A DNA stretch of 9,008 bases from Candidatus Latescibacterota bacterium (GCA_030613045.1 JAUWMS010000063.1:1-9008), one strand, 5' to 3'. Numbered from the stretch's first letter, positions 1-8,073 are shown. Numbers and translations: made by a program. Notes: generated from the sequence alone by a model not told the origin.

Positions 1-2454
1 GGGAAGGTCGAAATTGACAACGATGGCACAATCCTGAAGGTTCTGGCCTACGCTGAGGATGTCGGTTGAGAGGAGCACGCTGATTTCGTTTTCCAATGCG
101 ATCCGATCCCGCTTCTTGTTGCTCTCCGGGCTGAAACGCCAAGCCAGCGCGGTCGGATCGGCCGTATCGCCCCAGACGCCGGCCGAGTCGCTGAATCCGC
201 GATGCTTCAATTGCGCTTCGAGATAGCGTACGGTGTCTGCAAATTGCGAAAACACCAGGACCTTTTCATCGGGATGTTGTTCCGTGAGAAGATCCACCAG
301 GGCATTTAGTTTGGCGTCGCGTTGCGGGTCCCAGTCTCCGCCGGTCTCGAGAACTTTTACAAGTTTATGCGCGTCTTCGCGAAGATGCTCGGCCAGTTTG
401 GATACAAAAAGATCGGGGCGCAGCCATCTGAAACGTGTTTGGTATGAGGCGGCGTATTGTGCGTAAATCTCGGCAGCCTGGCTTTTGAAGTCCTTTCCCG
501 TTCGAAATGTGCTGTGGTTTTGAAGCGCTTGGTTCTCATCGTTACTATTCTCATTTTCAAACAGTTCACCATCCGGCATATCGGTGTCTTTGTCGCTAAA
601 TCGGGTATCTAGCAGTTCGGCATCTTGTGCGCCAATCGGCAGCGCAAGATTATTCTCGATAGCATGAAGAAAAATGTAGTTGCGGAGAATATGCCGCTCA
701 ACGGATTGGATAAAGGCCAACCCACTACTTTCCAGCCGCTTGAATAGGTTGGTTCGGCAAAAGCCCATCAGACGCCTGCCGGCGCGGGAGAGGTCTTGTA
801 ACTGTTTTTGCTCCGTGGAAGTCGGCGGTTGTTCCGGGTGAGACGCGAGGTAGTTCCCAAGGCCATAGCGTGGAAGGTTCAGCCCATTGATGGTATCCAC
901 AGCGGAATCGGAATAAAGCCGCGCGTATTGGTCGTCCGGATTCTTTTCGTTGATGGAGAATTTGACGGTTTTGGGGACACGGGTTGGAAAATAGAATCTA
1001 CGTCCGTCTTGAAATCCCAGATACTTGCGCCCGTTGTCCGGGTCTGTGTGCGCGTAATTATCCTGGATAAACGTCCGCGTGCGCCGCACCAGATATAGGC
1101 GCATCAGATCACGCCAGTCGTCGGGATAGTCGCTCTTCTCAAATGCGGCCAGAGAACGGGGCGAACACTGATGACGACTCAGAAAATCCGTTTCTCTCAT
1201 TTGGCGGAGTAAATGTTCCGGGCGAATGCCGATATCGCGGTCTTCCTCGACGAATAAGCGGAGCTGATTGGAAAGGTCCAGATAGGTCTTGTTGTATGGC
1301 GTTGCCGTCAGCAGCATACACTTGCTGTCGTTTTCGCGAATATATTCATAGATGGCGCGAAATGTCTTGCCCTCCCGGTTGCGCAGGTTGTGACTTTCGT
1401 CAATCACAACCAGTTGATAACGCCGTTCTTCAGGTAGGTCGCGGATAGCGCGACTGATGGACATCACTTTTCCGCGCAAACCGTATTGCTCGCGATAGTC
1501 CTCCCACATCGGGACCAGATTCTTGGGGCAGATGATCAGCGCGCGCATACCGTAGTCGTCCTCGAAGATGCGTGCTACTGTGGTAGCCATGAGGGTTTGC
1601 CCAAGTCCGACGACGTCGCCGATCAGTACCCCGTTTCGCTTATTGATATGGTGGGCAGCGATCTTGACAGCGGCTTCCTGGAACTCGAACAAAACGTCTT
1701 GAAACTCGCGGGGAATGCGGAATTCGCTCAACCCTTCGCGAGCTTCCTGCGCAAGGTGATAGGCCATCTTGATGTATATATGATACGGTGGAATCCGTTC
1801 TTCGCGCGCCCAGCTTTCCTCGATGATCTGAACCAGTTCTTTCGAGATGTCCAGCCAGCAGCGATCATTCCAGCGATCCTCGAACCAATGCGCAAGCTTT
1901 TGCGTGGCGTCGTGGTCCATTACATCCACGTTGAGTTCACCCTGACCGGCGAGACCGGCCATGGTCAGGTTACTGCTACCCAGATATCCAATGATGGGAT
2001 TTATTGGATCCGGCCTGAAAAGGATGTATAGTTTTGCGTGCAAAGGATGGCGCAGAAATAACTTGACGATCACTTTTTTCTCTCGAAGACGCTTCGCAAG
2101 ACGCTGCAGACCGTCTTCGTCTTCATTGTTCGGGGCGCCTATGGCAAGCTGCTGCCGAAATTCCTCAGCCAATTTTTTCTTGAGTCGGATAGCGGTTTGG
2201 TTGTCCATGCTGCTTTCAGCATTAATAAGACTCAAAGCCCCGCGTAGCTCATCTTGTGGAAGTCTTTGCATTCCAACCAGCAAGCGGCAACAATGCCCCT
2301 CGCCTCCGGTCCAATGCTCAATATGCCTGTCAAGTTGTTTCCATCCCCTCAGATTGAAATATCCAACACAAAAATCTGCATGGTCGGAAACCGTCAGCGT
2401 CTCCCTTAGCACAGGCAATAGAGATTGTTCGATATTGTCGAATATACGTGGCAC
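1..2454 (-). CDS. PLD-like nuclease/SNF2-family helicase fusion, 3'-truncated by window edge
   Basis: The frame is open without a stop for 818 codons and leaves the window before its end. The N-terminus (about 1-175) is a phospholipase D-like domain with one HKD-type half-site: HAK at 139-141 and GSSNLT at 159-164. One half-site usually means catalysis as a dimer in PLD nucleases. A SNF2 ATPase follows: motif I region GDVVGLGQT at 279-287, DESH (motif II) at 352-355, TATP (motif III) at 383-386, the SNF2 hallmark KRLESSG near 572-578, VLVFSQF at 732-738 and LLSTD...GQNLQ (motif V) at 794-807. Motif VI lies beyond the window. Residue 286 is Gln (CAA) where the Walker A Lys is expected. I chose the GTG at 2454 because the protein then opens PRIFDNIEQ and a GAGGAG lies 9 bases upstream; no in-frame ATG exists between it and the upstream stop at 2569-2571. 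The gene reads less GC-rich than its neighbours. Role is inferred: DNA processing, perhaps phage defence. Family assignment is firm, function is not. Confidence 0.9.
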   Translation of the reverse strand, partial: MPRIFDNIEQSLLPVLRETLTVSDHADFCVGYFNLRGWKQLDRHIEHWTGGEGHCCRLLVGMQRLPQDELRGALSLINAESSMDNQTAIRLKKKLAEEFRQQLAIGAPNNEDEDGLQRLAKRLREKKVIVKLFLRHPLHAKLYILFRPDPINPIIGYLGSSNLTMAGLAGQGELNVDVMDHDATQKLAHWFEDRWNDRCWLDISKELVQIIEESWAREERIPPYHIYIKMAYHLAQEAREGLSEFRIPREFQDVLFEFQEAAVKIAAHHINKRNGVLIGDVVGLGQTLMATTVARIFEDDYGMRALIICPKNLVPMWEDYREQYGLRGKVMSISRAIRDLPEERRYQLVVIDESHNLRNREGKTFRAIYEYIRENDSKCMLLTATPYNKTYLDLSNQLRLFVEEDRDIGIRPEHLLRQMRETDFLSRHQCSPRSLAAFEKSDYPDDWRDLMRLYLVRRTRTFIQDNYAHTDPDNGRKYLGFQDGRRFYFPTRVPKTVKFSINEKNPDDQYARLYSDSAVDTINGLNLPRYGLGNYLASHPEQPPTSTEQKQLQDLSRAGRRLMGFCRTNLFKRLESSGLAFIQSVERHILRNYIFLHAIENNLALPIGAQDAELLDTRFSDKDTDMPDGELFENENSNDENQALQNHSTFRTGKDFKSQAAEIYAQYAASYQTRFRWLRPDLFVSKLAEHLREDAHKLVKVLETGGDWDPQRDAKLNALVDLLTEQHPDEKVLVFSQFADTVRYLEAQLKHRGFSDSAGVWGDTADPTALAWRFSPESNKKRDRIALENEISVLLSTDILSVGQNLQDCAIVVNFDLP

Positions 2455-2463
2455 GATTTTCAA

Positions 2464-2469
2464 CTCCTC
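2464..2469 (-). promoter_or_regulatory. Ribosome binding site of the PLD/SNF2 helicase
   Basis: GAGGAG on the minus strand, 9 bases before the GTG at 2454-2452. It decides the start: the in-frame TTG at 2463-2461 touches the motif directly and would have no spacing. No convincing -10/-35 pair was seen in the 202-base spacer upstream; a TATAAC at 2568-2573 lacks a matching -35. Confidence 0.7.
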
Positions 2470-2656
2470 AAAAATCCGAAGTAAACTCGGCACTGGCAAA
2501 GGCAAACAAGCCTCTGAAGAGGCTGGAAGTGCGGTCTCTTCAGGGAGTTCGTGAGGTACCAGTGTTAGTTATAGCTCGGCTTTTTTCTAGAATTCATCAG
2601 CCCGTCCAAAAGGCACTGGAGCGCCCACTACGAACAACGTGTTCATATACCGTTCG

Positions 2657-3433
2657 TCAGAGAATCACTTTGGAAAACAGCTCCTTCACCTCCTGATACC
2701 CTTTTCCCAAAATGCGGATGTCCGATCCATGAGACAAAAAACGCGCGCCTTTCTCCACGAGTTTCCTTCCCTGTTCCACCGTGCCAAAAGGCATGCCCCA
2801 CCACTTGCCGTATTTGGCGGTCAGGGCGGCGACCTTGTCCACGACCTCCATGATCAGAGGATGACCGGTCTGCGGAAATACGCCGAAGCTCATGGACAGA
2901 TCCGCGGGCCCGATGAAGATTACATCCAGCCCATCCAGCGCAATGATCTCTTCGAGATGATCTATCGCCTCTTTGTCCTCGATCTGGACCACGAAAAAGG
3001 TCTCCTCGTTGATCTCACGCACGTATGTGCTGATGTCCGTCATGAGATACTTCGCATCCGGCCCGGCATTATCAAAACCCCGCTTGCCCTGAGGCGGAAA
3101 TTTCGCCCAGTCGAGGTATCGCTTCACCTCCTCAGCCGTCTTGCAGTGGGGGATCATCACGCCCGTTGCGCCGCTCTCCAAAGGCTTCATCACGGAAGGA
3201 TACCCGTCCTTGACGATCCGCGCCATCGCCTCCATCCCCGTGCCCCGGCAGGCTACGGTCATGGACAGCAAATCCGGCAAACTGAAGCATCGGTGCTCCA
3301 TGTCGAACCAGATGCAATCGAATCCAATGTGGCCCACCAACTCCACCAGCCAGGGCATCGGCACCGCCCCCACGTTGGTCACGGACACGACTTCATCGGC
3401 ACGCAGCTTCTCCAACACGCGATTCTTTTTCAT
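2657..3433 (-). CDS. HpcH/HpaI aldolase/citrate lyase family protein
   Basis: 258 residues, the usual length for this metal-dependent class II aldolase family, which cleaves or forms 2-keto-3-deoxy or 4-hydroxy-2-oxo acids to pyruvate plus an aldehyde in the cytoplasm. Visible family signatures: FDMEH with His47 as the likely general base, Arg72 in the ARIV strand (pyruvate-binding position), PLESGATGVMIPH at 84-96, QIED with metal ligand Glu152, and GPADLS at 175-180 with metal ligand Asp178. The substrate cannot be read from the sequence. The frame is open back to an ATG at 3529, but that extension is translated repeat DNA; the ATG at 3433 has a GAGAGGAG just upstream and starts where family members start. 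The PHP-domain gene lies upstream on the same strand, separated by 254 bases containing an inverted-repeat element, so expression may be independent of it. It could be annotated as 2-keto-3-deoxy-L-rhamnonate aldolase or hydroxy-oxovalerate aldolase; neither is certain. Confidence 0.93.
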   Translation of the reverse strand: MKKNRVLEKLRADEVVSVTNVGAVPMPWLVELVGHIGFDCIWFDMEHRCFSLPDLLSMTVACRGTGMEAMARIVKDGYPSVMKPLESGATGVMIPHCKTAEEVKRYLDWAKFPPQGKRGFDNAGPDAKYLMTDISTYVREINEETFFVVQIEDKEAIDHLEEIIALDGLDVIFIGPADLSMSFGVFPQTGHPLIMEVVDKVAALTAKYGKWWGMPFGTVEQGRKLVEKGARFLSHGSDIRILGKGYQEVKELFSKVIL

Positions 3434-3437
3434 AACG

Positions 3438-3445
3438 CTCCTCTC
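3438..3445 (-). promoter_or_regulatory. Ribosome binding site of the HpcH/HpaI aldolase
   Basis: GAGAGGAG on the minus strand, 4 bases before the ATG at 3433-3431. It lies between the inverted-repeat element and the gene, and supports this ATG over the longer open frame that starts inside the repeat at 3529. Confidence 0.7.
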
Positions 3446-3454
3446 ATTTTTTTT

Positions 3455-3587
3455 ACCGCAAAGCCGCAAAAAATCCAGAGACAAGAAAGTGAGAAAGTGG
3501 GAAAATGGGGAAGTGAGGAGTCTCACCATCTCACTTTCTCACCGTCTCACTGTCCCGCTTTCTCCGCGTCCTTTGCGTCTTTGCGGT
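3455..3587. repeat. Inverted-repeat element with octamer-periodic arms (copy A)
   Basis: A 133-base near-palindromic element. The outer 16 bases match in inverted orientation at 15 of 16 positions: ACCGCAAAGCCGCAAA at 3455-3470 and the complement of ACCGCAAAGACGCAAA at 3572-3587. Inside, the left arm 3487-3518 is four octamers of the type AAGTGRGR (one reads AAATGGGG). The right arm 3521-3552 is four octamers TCTCACNN, followed by two degenerate units to 3568. The arms are largely complementary, so a transcript could fold into a long hairpin. No coding capacity is credible. It ends 22 bases before the aldolase start codon. Similar CTTTGCG-rich spacer repeats are common in environmental bacterial genomes; a related copy is at 8947-9008. 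Confidence 0.85.
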
Positions 3588-3659
3588 GAATCATGAATTG
3601 CTCAATCCAGAAGGAAAGTGCGGCCTCATCCCGAAGCGTGACGTTTACTCACGGTGGGA

Positions 3660-3699
3660 CACGTCGGAAGGCTCCCGTATGAGCAAGCTATCCGACGTG
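3660..3699 (-). other. Stem-loop spanning the stop codon of the PHP gene
   Basis: CACGTCGGA at 3660-3668 is the exact reverse complement of TCCGACGTG at 3691-3699, giving a 9-bp stem. A 4-bp inner stem (GCTC 3671-3674 with GAGC 3681-3684) lies in the loop. The right arm is the last three sense codons of the PHP gene and the TAG (3688-3690) is in the loop. No T-run follows on the minus strand, so it is not a canonical intrinsic terminator; it may protect or end the mRNA. Confidence 0.4.
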
Positions 3700-6039
3700 C
3701 ACAAAAAACGGAGACGCGTGCACTAAGTCCGCTGGATTGTATCCGGCAGGCTCCGGATCGACCAGGGTGGCATCTACCGTGACCACATACCAGTGCGCCC
3801 CCGGAACAACGTTTTCATCAACAAGCTCCACAGTGGCTTCCGTTGCGCCCACATCCGTCCACTTTAGAAGCACCCCATCGCGCATCAGGCACACCCTTCG
3901 GATTTCCTTGGCGCTGGAAAGCCGACAGGTGATGCGCACTGAACCGGAGACGTCCACGACCGCTCCCATCGCCCGGCCGTCCAACGTCGCATAGACCGCG
4001 ATTTTGACATTGGACGCGGCGATTGTTTTGCGCTCCCGGATCGCCCGAAAAATCCCGGCAGGGGATACCTCGTGCACCCAAAATCCGGTGAGACAAAACC
4101 GATTCGATCCCTGCCCCCGGGAATGGTCACTGCCGCCCACAAGCCCGATTTTCGCGCCTTTACTGAGAAAGTTGTTCGGGAAGGGAGGCCACGATGGATA
4201 CGCCGCCACCATCATATTGCCCCTCGTCTGCATGGCCTCCATCGCCCATTCCAGTTCGGGATCGTGGGTTTCCGTGACCCGTGTCCCGGACACCCCGTAT
4301 TCGTCCTCGTTTATGCCATGCATGTGCCGGATGGCCGTGACCGAGCCGGGAGGCAACTCGCGCTTGATCCGCTCATAGAGCGCGGTGAGATGATCGGACA
4401 CGAGCATCAACGCCCGAAGCCGTTCAAATACGCCGCGATCCATCGCATAAAAATTGGTATGATGGGCCGGCCTTTTCGCCCACTCGACCGCATACAGCGG
4501 AATACAATCGTCCCCGGCTTCCTCTTCGAGGCAATCGAGCACGTGCGTAAACTCCGGCTGGGTCATATATTCCACGTGTTCCGTCAAACACAGCACGCGA
4601 CAGCCCAGCACATCCCGCTGAAATCGAAGCACATCCCGCGGAGAGCCATCGTTGACACTCATGCATTTGGAGTACGCGGAGTGCGCGTGCAGATCGCCCC
4701 ATATCAAAGTAATATCTTCGCCGGGAAGCGCCATCGCCGGAGGATCGGGTGCAATTTCTCGTGGGATATACGCGGCCTGCTTGTCGGCTGGGATCGTAAC
4801 GGGGGAAAGCGATTCACCCTTTCCAAAGCGCAGGACTTCAATCCGGTGCTTCCGGGCCGGCTGGGTGGGCCTTCCGGGAAATCCGTTCGCTTCCTCAGCA
4901 AAGGATTGTACCGAAAGGTGATCACAACAAGGCAGGAAGCAAAAGATCTCTTCATTCAGACTCAAGAGGGCATATCCGGCATCCGGCGGCCCCGAATGTT
5001 CACTGATCCGTGCGGGAGTGGCCCAACCGCCGCAACTGTGACACATCAGGTACGTGTCCCAGCCGTAGCTCTTGGCGCCGACAAAGCGGAATCCACGAAA
5101 CGCGACCGCCAGTTCATCCTGCAACCAAAATACCCGCGGATGGATCGTCGTGAGGTTCTGCACACTGCCGTCTTTGAAGGCCGTTCGCTCAATACTCAGA
5201 ATCCCGTCTTGCGTATCCGGCCCCGCTTCAAATCTATCCGCGCCGGGATACAGCACCATCAGGGCCATATCGCGGTGAAGCCCCATGCGTTCGTCCATCC
5301 CCCAGCGGGGACACACCTCATACACGGCATGCAGGGTTCCGTCGGATGGATGACACGCGAGATGCGCGTTGAAGTTGTAATCGCCCATCCGGGGCACATG
5401 GATCGGTTTGATTACGTTTTGGTTACTCAATTCATACGCCAGAAGCCTCACATTCATGCGCGTACTTCGTTCAACCATCAGGAAAGCCTGACCGGCGTTC
5501 GATCCGGCAAGCCTGGGCCGACGGCCCTCGATACGTATCGGGTTTCTGTTTTCGTCCGTCCAGACGGCCACCACGCCGCGGCCCTTTTCAGTAGTCTCAC
5601 AGGCCACCACTATACGATCACCCGCCATCGCCGCCGAAGGCGACCGGAGCATGCGTTCGGACTCAAAAAGCACGCGCTGTTCCCCCGACGTCCAGAGCAT
5701 TAGACGCCACACGCCCTCACGAAACTCCGTCCAGACTAAAGCAGGTTTTTCTCCTCCGCAACATGCAACTCCCGTAATTCGTTCCGCTTCGGCGAGATCC
5801 CGTTCCTCTATTTTCCCGTCCGTGCTGGAAACGAGGATAAGCTTTCGTTTGGAAGAAACCACCGCATGGCTCCACGCCGCTTCGTCTTTTCCTTCCCTGA
5901 ACGTCACGGAATGACGCCCCAATTCCGAGAGAAACTCCGCATCGCAATCCCGCAAAAGGAGCGCTCCTGCAAACCACCCATTGGGCAGCATCCCCGCATC
6001 GCATCCAAAACCGTTCTCAATGGTATAGATTGTTTCCAT
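3688..6039 (-). CDS. PHP-domain metal-dependent hydrolase-like protein (DUF3604-like) with N-terminal propeller-like region
   Basis: 783 residues. The C-terminal half (about 443-680) has the PHP-fold metal motifs: GDLHAHS at 448-454 (His451, His453), TEH at 486-488, Glu519 in VEW, HTNFY from 527, HMH at 572-574 and GGSDHS at 635-640 (Asp638, His639). PHP domains bind two or three metals and typically hydrolyse phosphoesters. The layout around GDLHxHS and the terminal beta-rich piece (680-783, with RDG at 720-722) resembles DUF3604 proteins, whose substrate is unknown. Residues 1-430 contain recurring beta-strand blocks ending in Trp/Asp-rich turns (for example VWTE, VAVWTDE, LHAVYE), suggesting a beta-propeller; this is inference. 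There is no signal peptide or membrane segment, so it is probably cytoplasmic. The ATG at 6039 follows a modest AGAGG (6050-6054) at 10 bases. It starts 57 bases after subunit I ends, so the two may share a transcript. The aldolase gene follows downstream. Confidence 0.85.
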   Translation of the reverse strand: METIYTIENGFGCDAGMLPNGWFAGALLLRDCDAEFLSELGRHSVTFREGKDEAAWSHAVVSSKRKLILVSSTDGKIEERDLAEAERITGVACCGGEKPALVWTEFREGVWRLMLWTSGEQRVLFESERMLRSPSAAMAGDRIVVACETTEKGRGVVAVWTDENRNPIRIEGRRPRLAGSNAGQAFLMVERSTRMNVRLLAYELSNQNVIKPIHVPRMGDYNFNAHLACHPSDGTLHAVYEVCPRWGMDERMGLHRDMALMVLYPGADRFEAGPDTQDGILSIERTAFKDGSVQNLTTIHPRVFWLQDELAVAFRGFRFVGAKSYGWDTYLMCHSCGGWATPARISEHSGPPDAGYALLSLNEEIFCFLPCCDHLSVQSFAEEANGFPGRPTQPARKHRIEVLRFGKGESLSPVTIPADKQAAYIPREIAPDPPAMALPGEDITLIWGDLHAHSAYSKCMSVNDGSPRDVLRFQRDVLGCRVLCLTEHVEYMTQPEFTHVLDCLEEEAGDDCIPLYAVEWAKRPAHHTNFYAMDRGVFERLRALMLVSDHLTALYERIKRELPPGSVTAIRHMHGINEDEYGVSGTRVTETHDPELEWAMEAMQTRGNMMVAAYPSWPPFPNNFLSKGAKIGLVGGSDHSRGQGSNRFCLTGFWVHEVSPAGIFRAIRERKTIAASNVKIAVYATLDGRAMGAVVDVSGSVRITCRLSSAKEIRRVCLMRDGVLLKWTDVGATEATVELVDENVVPGAHWYVVTVDATLVDPEPAGYNPADLVHASPFFVHVG

Positions 6040-6096
6040 AGGTGTTGTGCCTCTGTTTCTGTCAGCGGCAGAACGTCTCGATCACATTAAATCAAA

Positions 6097-8073
6097 TCAA
6101 TTCACCCCTCCGCATGATTTCAGCGAAAGCGGATCGAATTTCAGACCGTCGCCGGCAAAAAATTTGGAGAAAAATTCGTAATACTCCAACCTGAGGCATT
6201 GGATAAAGACCACCAATCCCTCCAGAAAAATGGCCAGAATATTTCCCTCTATGATGACCGACAGGCTGGCTTCTTTATTGGGGATCAGCCCGGCGATCAG
6301 AAAAATCGCGGCGCACAGGGCGGCGTGGTTGAGCGCGAAGGCTCCGACACGCACGAAGGAGATGGTATGCGTCAGGTATCCCAGCACCATTTCGACCGGC
6401 TTGAACAGGGATTCCATCACATCTATCTCGACCTTCCTGGCCCCGGACCTTCTTTTGGCAAAAGCGATGTAGATAAAATCTCCGAACATCACGAGCAACA
6501 GGGGCACGATTAATGCGGGAGCGGCCACGTACAGGCTGACGTTCTTCTCTTTGAGCGCACATCCCAGCACCGCCAGAGCCGTCCAATAAAAAATGCCGCT
6601 GAACAAACCCCATTGTCCGAACAACGCCTCCCGGAACGCCTTCTTCGTAAAGGCCTGCACAACGCTCAAAATGATCCCCAAGCTCAAAATACCCACGCCG
6701 AGAAGCACGGTCAGAAAAAGGAAGCGCATCGTGTTTTGTTCTTCGAACGGCCGAAGCCACAGGGCATCTATGAGATGCTCACAGCCGAAAACGCTGCCGA
6801 AAAGCACACCGAAGAGCATGGACGATCCGCCCGCAAACATCAGGAGCTGACCCATCTCCCGCATTTTTCTCAGCATCCCGGAGGGGAAAAATGCCAGGAA
6901 CGCTCCGATCAGGACCAACGTGAATCCGTGTCCCACGTCTCCGAACATGAGGCCGAACATCAGCAGAAACGTGATCGCGACGAAGATCGTCGGATCTATC
7001 CCCCGATAGGAGGGATAGCCGTAGGTCCGAACCAGACTCTCAAAAGGCTTCAGAAACGCAGGATTTTTGAACCGGGTGGGCACTTTTACCCGCTCCTCCC
7101 GGACGACTGGCTCTTCCTCCGGTTCGGAGAGCTCGATGGTGCATTTCCCGTGCGTGGCCTCATGGATCTTTTTGCTCAAGGTGTCGCATGCGGAAGCAGG
7201 GATGAAGCCGGTGATGAAATTCAGAAAGGGGGTGGCGCCGAATCGGCTCATCGCCGTCAGTACCTTGATGTTCGCTTCGATTGGTTCCCGCCAATGGAGG
7301 AGGGTCTCCGTGCTCTTCTTCTCCAGATCGGCCCAACGCGCTTTTGCCTCCGCCTCCGCCTCCCGGATCTGCCATATCTCCAACTCCACCTGATCCAACG
7401 CCTCATCGAGCGGAATTTTGAAGCGATCCGGAATAGAAACGGCCCGGAAGTGGGATCCTTCCAGGCCATCGGCCACAGCGTCCCGGTCGTCCGCGCCGGC
7501 GACCACCATGACAGCCGCCTCCTCCGGGCTTATCACACGGACGTAGCTTTGGTGCGCGATCGGTTCCAACGCCCGATCCAACCGGCCGAGGTGCGTCCTC
7601 GGGATCGTCCCCATAAAACAACAGAAGTAATGGAATTTCTTCAAATCCTGAAAACTCAGCCCCACATCCTCTAAGGTATGAAGCTGTTCCGAAATTCGAT
7701 TCAATTCCCGAATCTTTCGCGCTGCGCGTTCCCCGATGCGCTGCATTTCCGCGATCTGAGATTCCCACTCCGAGAGGGATTCCTCCATCGTCTCCAACAG
7801 GGCCTGGGGAGCCATCCGCAACGTGCCGGAGGAGGCTTTACGTCTTCCAACGGCAAAATGGGAGAGGATGGCGTCGGTTCGATCCCCGGTCCGCCGCAAG
7901 CGCCCGATGGTCTCCTCGTCCACCGAAAAGGAAGACAGCCCTTTCCCCGCGCTCAATTCCTTCTGATCCAGAAGGTGCAGCACGCCGCTTTGAGCCAGCG
8001 CTTCCGTGACTCGTAAAAGGTCTTCCTGCATCACAAATATGCGAATCAGACGCATGCGCTCCGGTCGGAACAT
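6097..8073 (-). CDS. atpI: V-type ATP synthase subunit I (stator/a subunit)
   Basis: 658 residues, normal for bacterial subunit I, the membrane stator that carries ions past the rotor ring. The N-terminal cytoplasmic half (1-350) is rich in charged helices and coiled coil, for example around 95-135 and 225-260, and acts as the peripheral stalk contact. About seven hydrophobic segments follow from residue 360: GDVGHG near 378-383 closes the first; SFVRVGAFALNHAAL at 572-586 holds the conserved Arg575 expected to be essential for ion transfer; the last helix ends in LRLEYYEFFSKF (627-638), then GDGLKF. I start at the ATG at 8073, preceded by AAGGGG; the longer frame would start at a TTG (8103) with no ribosome binding site. 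Upstream is a repeat-filled spacer after rnfA. Downstream, 57 bases on, is the PHP gene rather than the ring subunit K that usually follows. The ion (H+ or Na+) cannot be read from this subunit. Confidence 0.96.
   Translation of the reverse strand: MFRPERMRLIRIFVMQEDLLRVTEALAQSGVLHLLDQKELSAGKGLSSFSVDEETIGRLRRTGDRTDAILSHFAVGRRKASSGTLRMAPQALLETMEESLSEWESQIAEMQRIGERAARKIRELNRISEQLHTLEDVGLSFQDLKKFHYFCCFMGTIPRTHLGRLDRALEPIAHQSYVRVISPEEAAVMVVAGADDRDAVADGLEGSHFRAVSIPDRFKIPLDEALDQVELEIWQIREAEAEAKARWADLEKKSTETLLHWREPIEANIKVLTAMSRFGATPFLNFITGFIPASACDTLSKKIHEATHGKCTIELSEPEEEPVVREERVKVPTRFKNPAFLKPFESLVRTYGYPSYRGIDPTIFVAITFLLMFGLMFGDVGHGFTLVLIGAFLAFFPSGMLRKMREMGQLLMFAGGSSMLFGVLFGSVFGCEHLIDALWLRPFEEQNTMRFLFLTVLLGVGILSLGIILSVVQAFTKKAFREALFGQWGLFSGIFYWTALAVLGCALKEKNVSLYVAAPALIVPLLLVMFGDFIYIAFAKRRSGARKVEIDVMESLFKPVEMVLGYLTHTISFVRVGAFALNHAALCAAIFLIAGLIPNKEASLSVIIEGNILAIFLEGLVVFIQCLRLEYYEFFSKFFAGDGLKFDPLSLKSCGGVN

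Noticed and set aside
1486..2554. Plus-strand open frames of 181 and 197 codons
   Set aside because: They are antisense to the helicase frame, which is continuous and carries every expected motif in order.
2568..2596. Possible promoter for the helicase (TATAAC at 2568-2573)
   Set aside because: The hexamer 17 bases upstream (TGAATT) does not resemble a -35 box, so the match is no better than chance.
3434..3529. N-terminal extension of the aldolase to the ATG at 3529, with a hydrophobic stretch resembling a signal peptide
   Set aside because: The extension is encoded by the inverted-repeat element, and the internal ATG at 3433 has its own strong ribosome binding site and family-like start.
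3455..3587. Insertion sequence or transposon
   Set aside because: It has inverted ends, but there is no transposase frame and no visible target-site duplication; I call it only a repeat element.
2639..3589. A 316-codon plus-strand open frame
   Set aside because: It is antisense to the aldolase, whose active-site residues are all present, and its end is translated repeat DNA.
4072..5703. A 543-codon open frame on the plus strand opposite the PHP gene
   Set aside because: It lies wholly antisense to a gene with clear PHP motifs, its translation is rich in His/Arg/Pro with no recognisable domain, and long antisense frames are expected from the codon bias of moderately GC-rich genes.
6613..7674. 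A 353-codon plus-strand open frame opposite V-ATPase subunit I
   Set aside because: It is low in hydrophobic structure, rich in His/Arg/Gln, has no family features, and is fully explained as the shadow of the subunit I gene.
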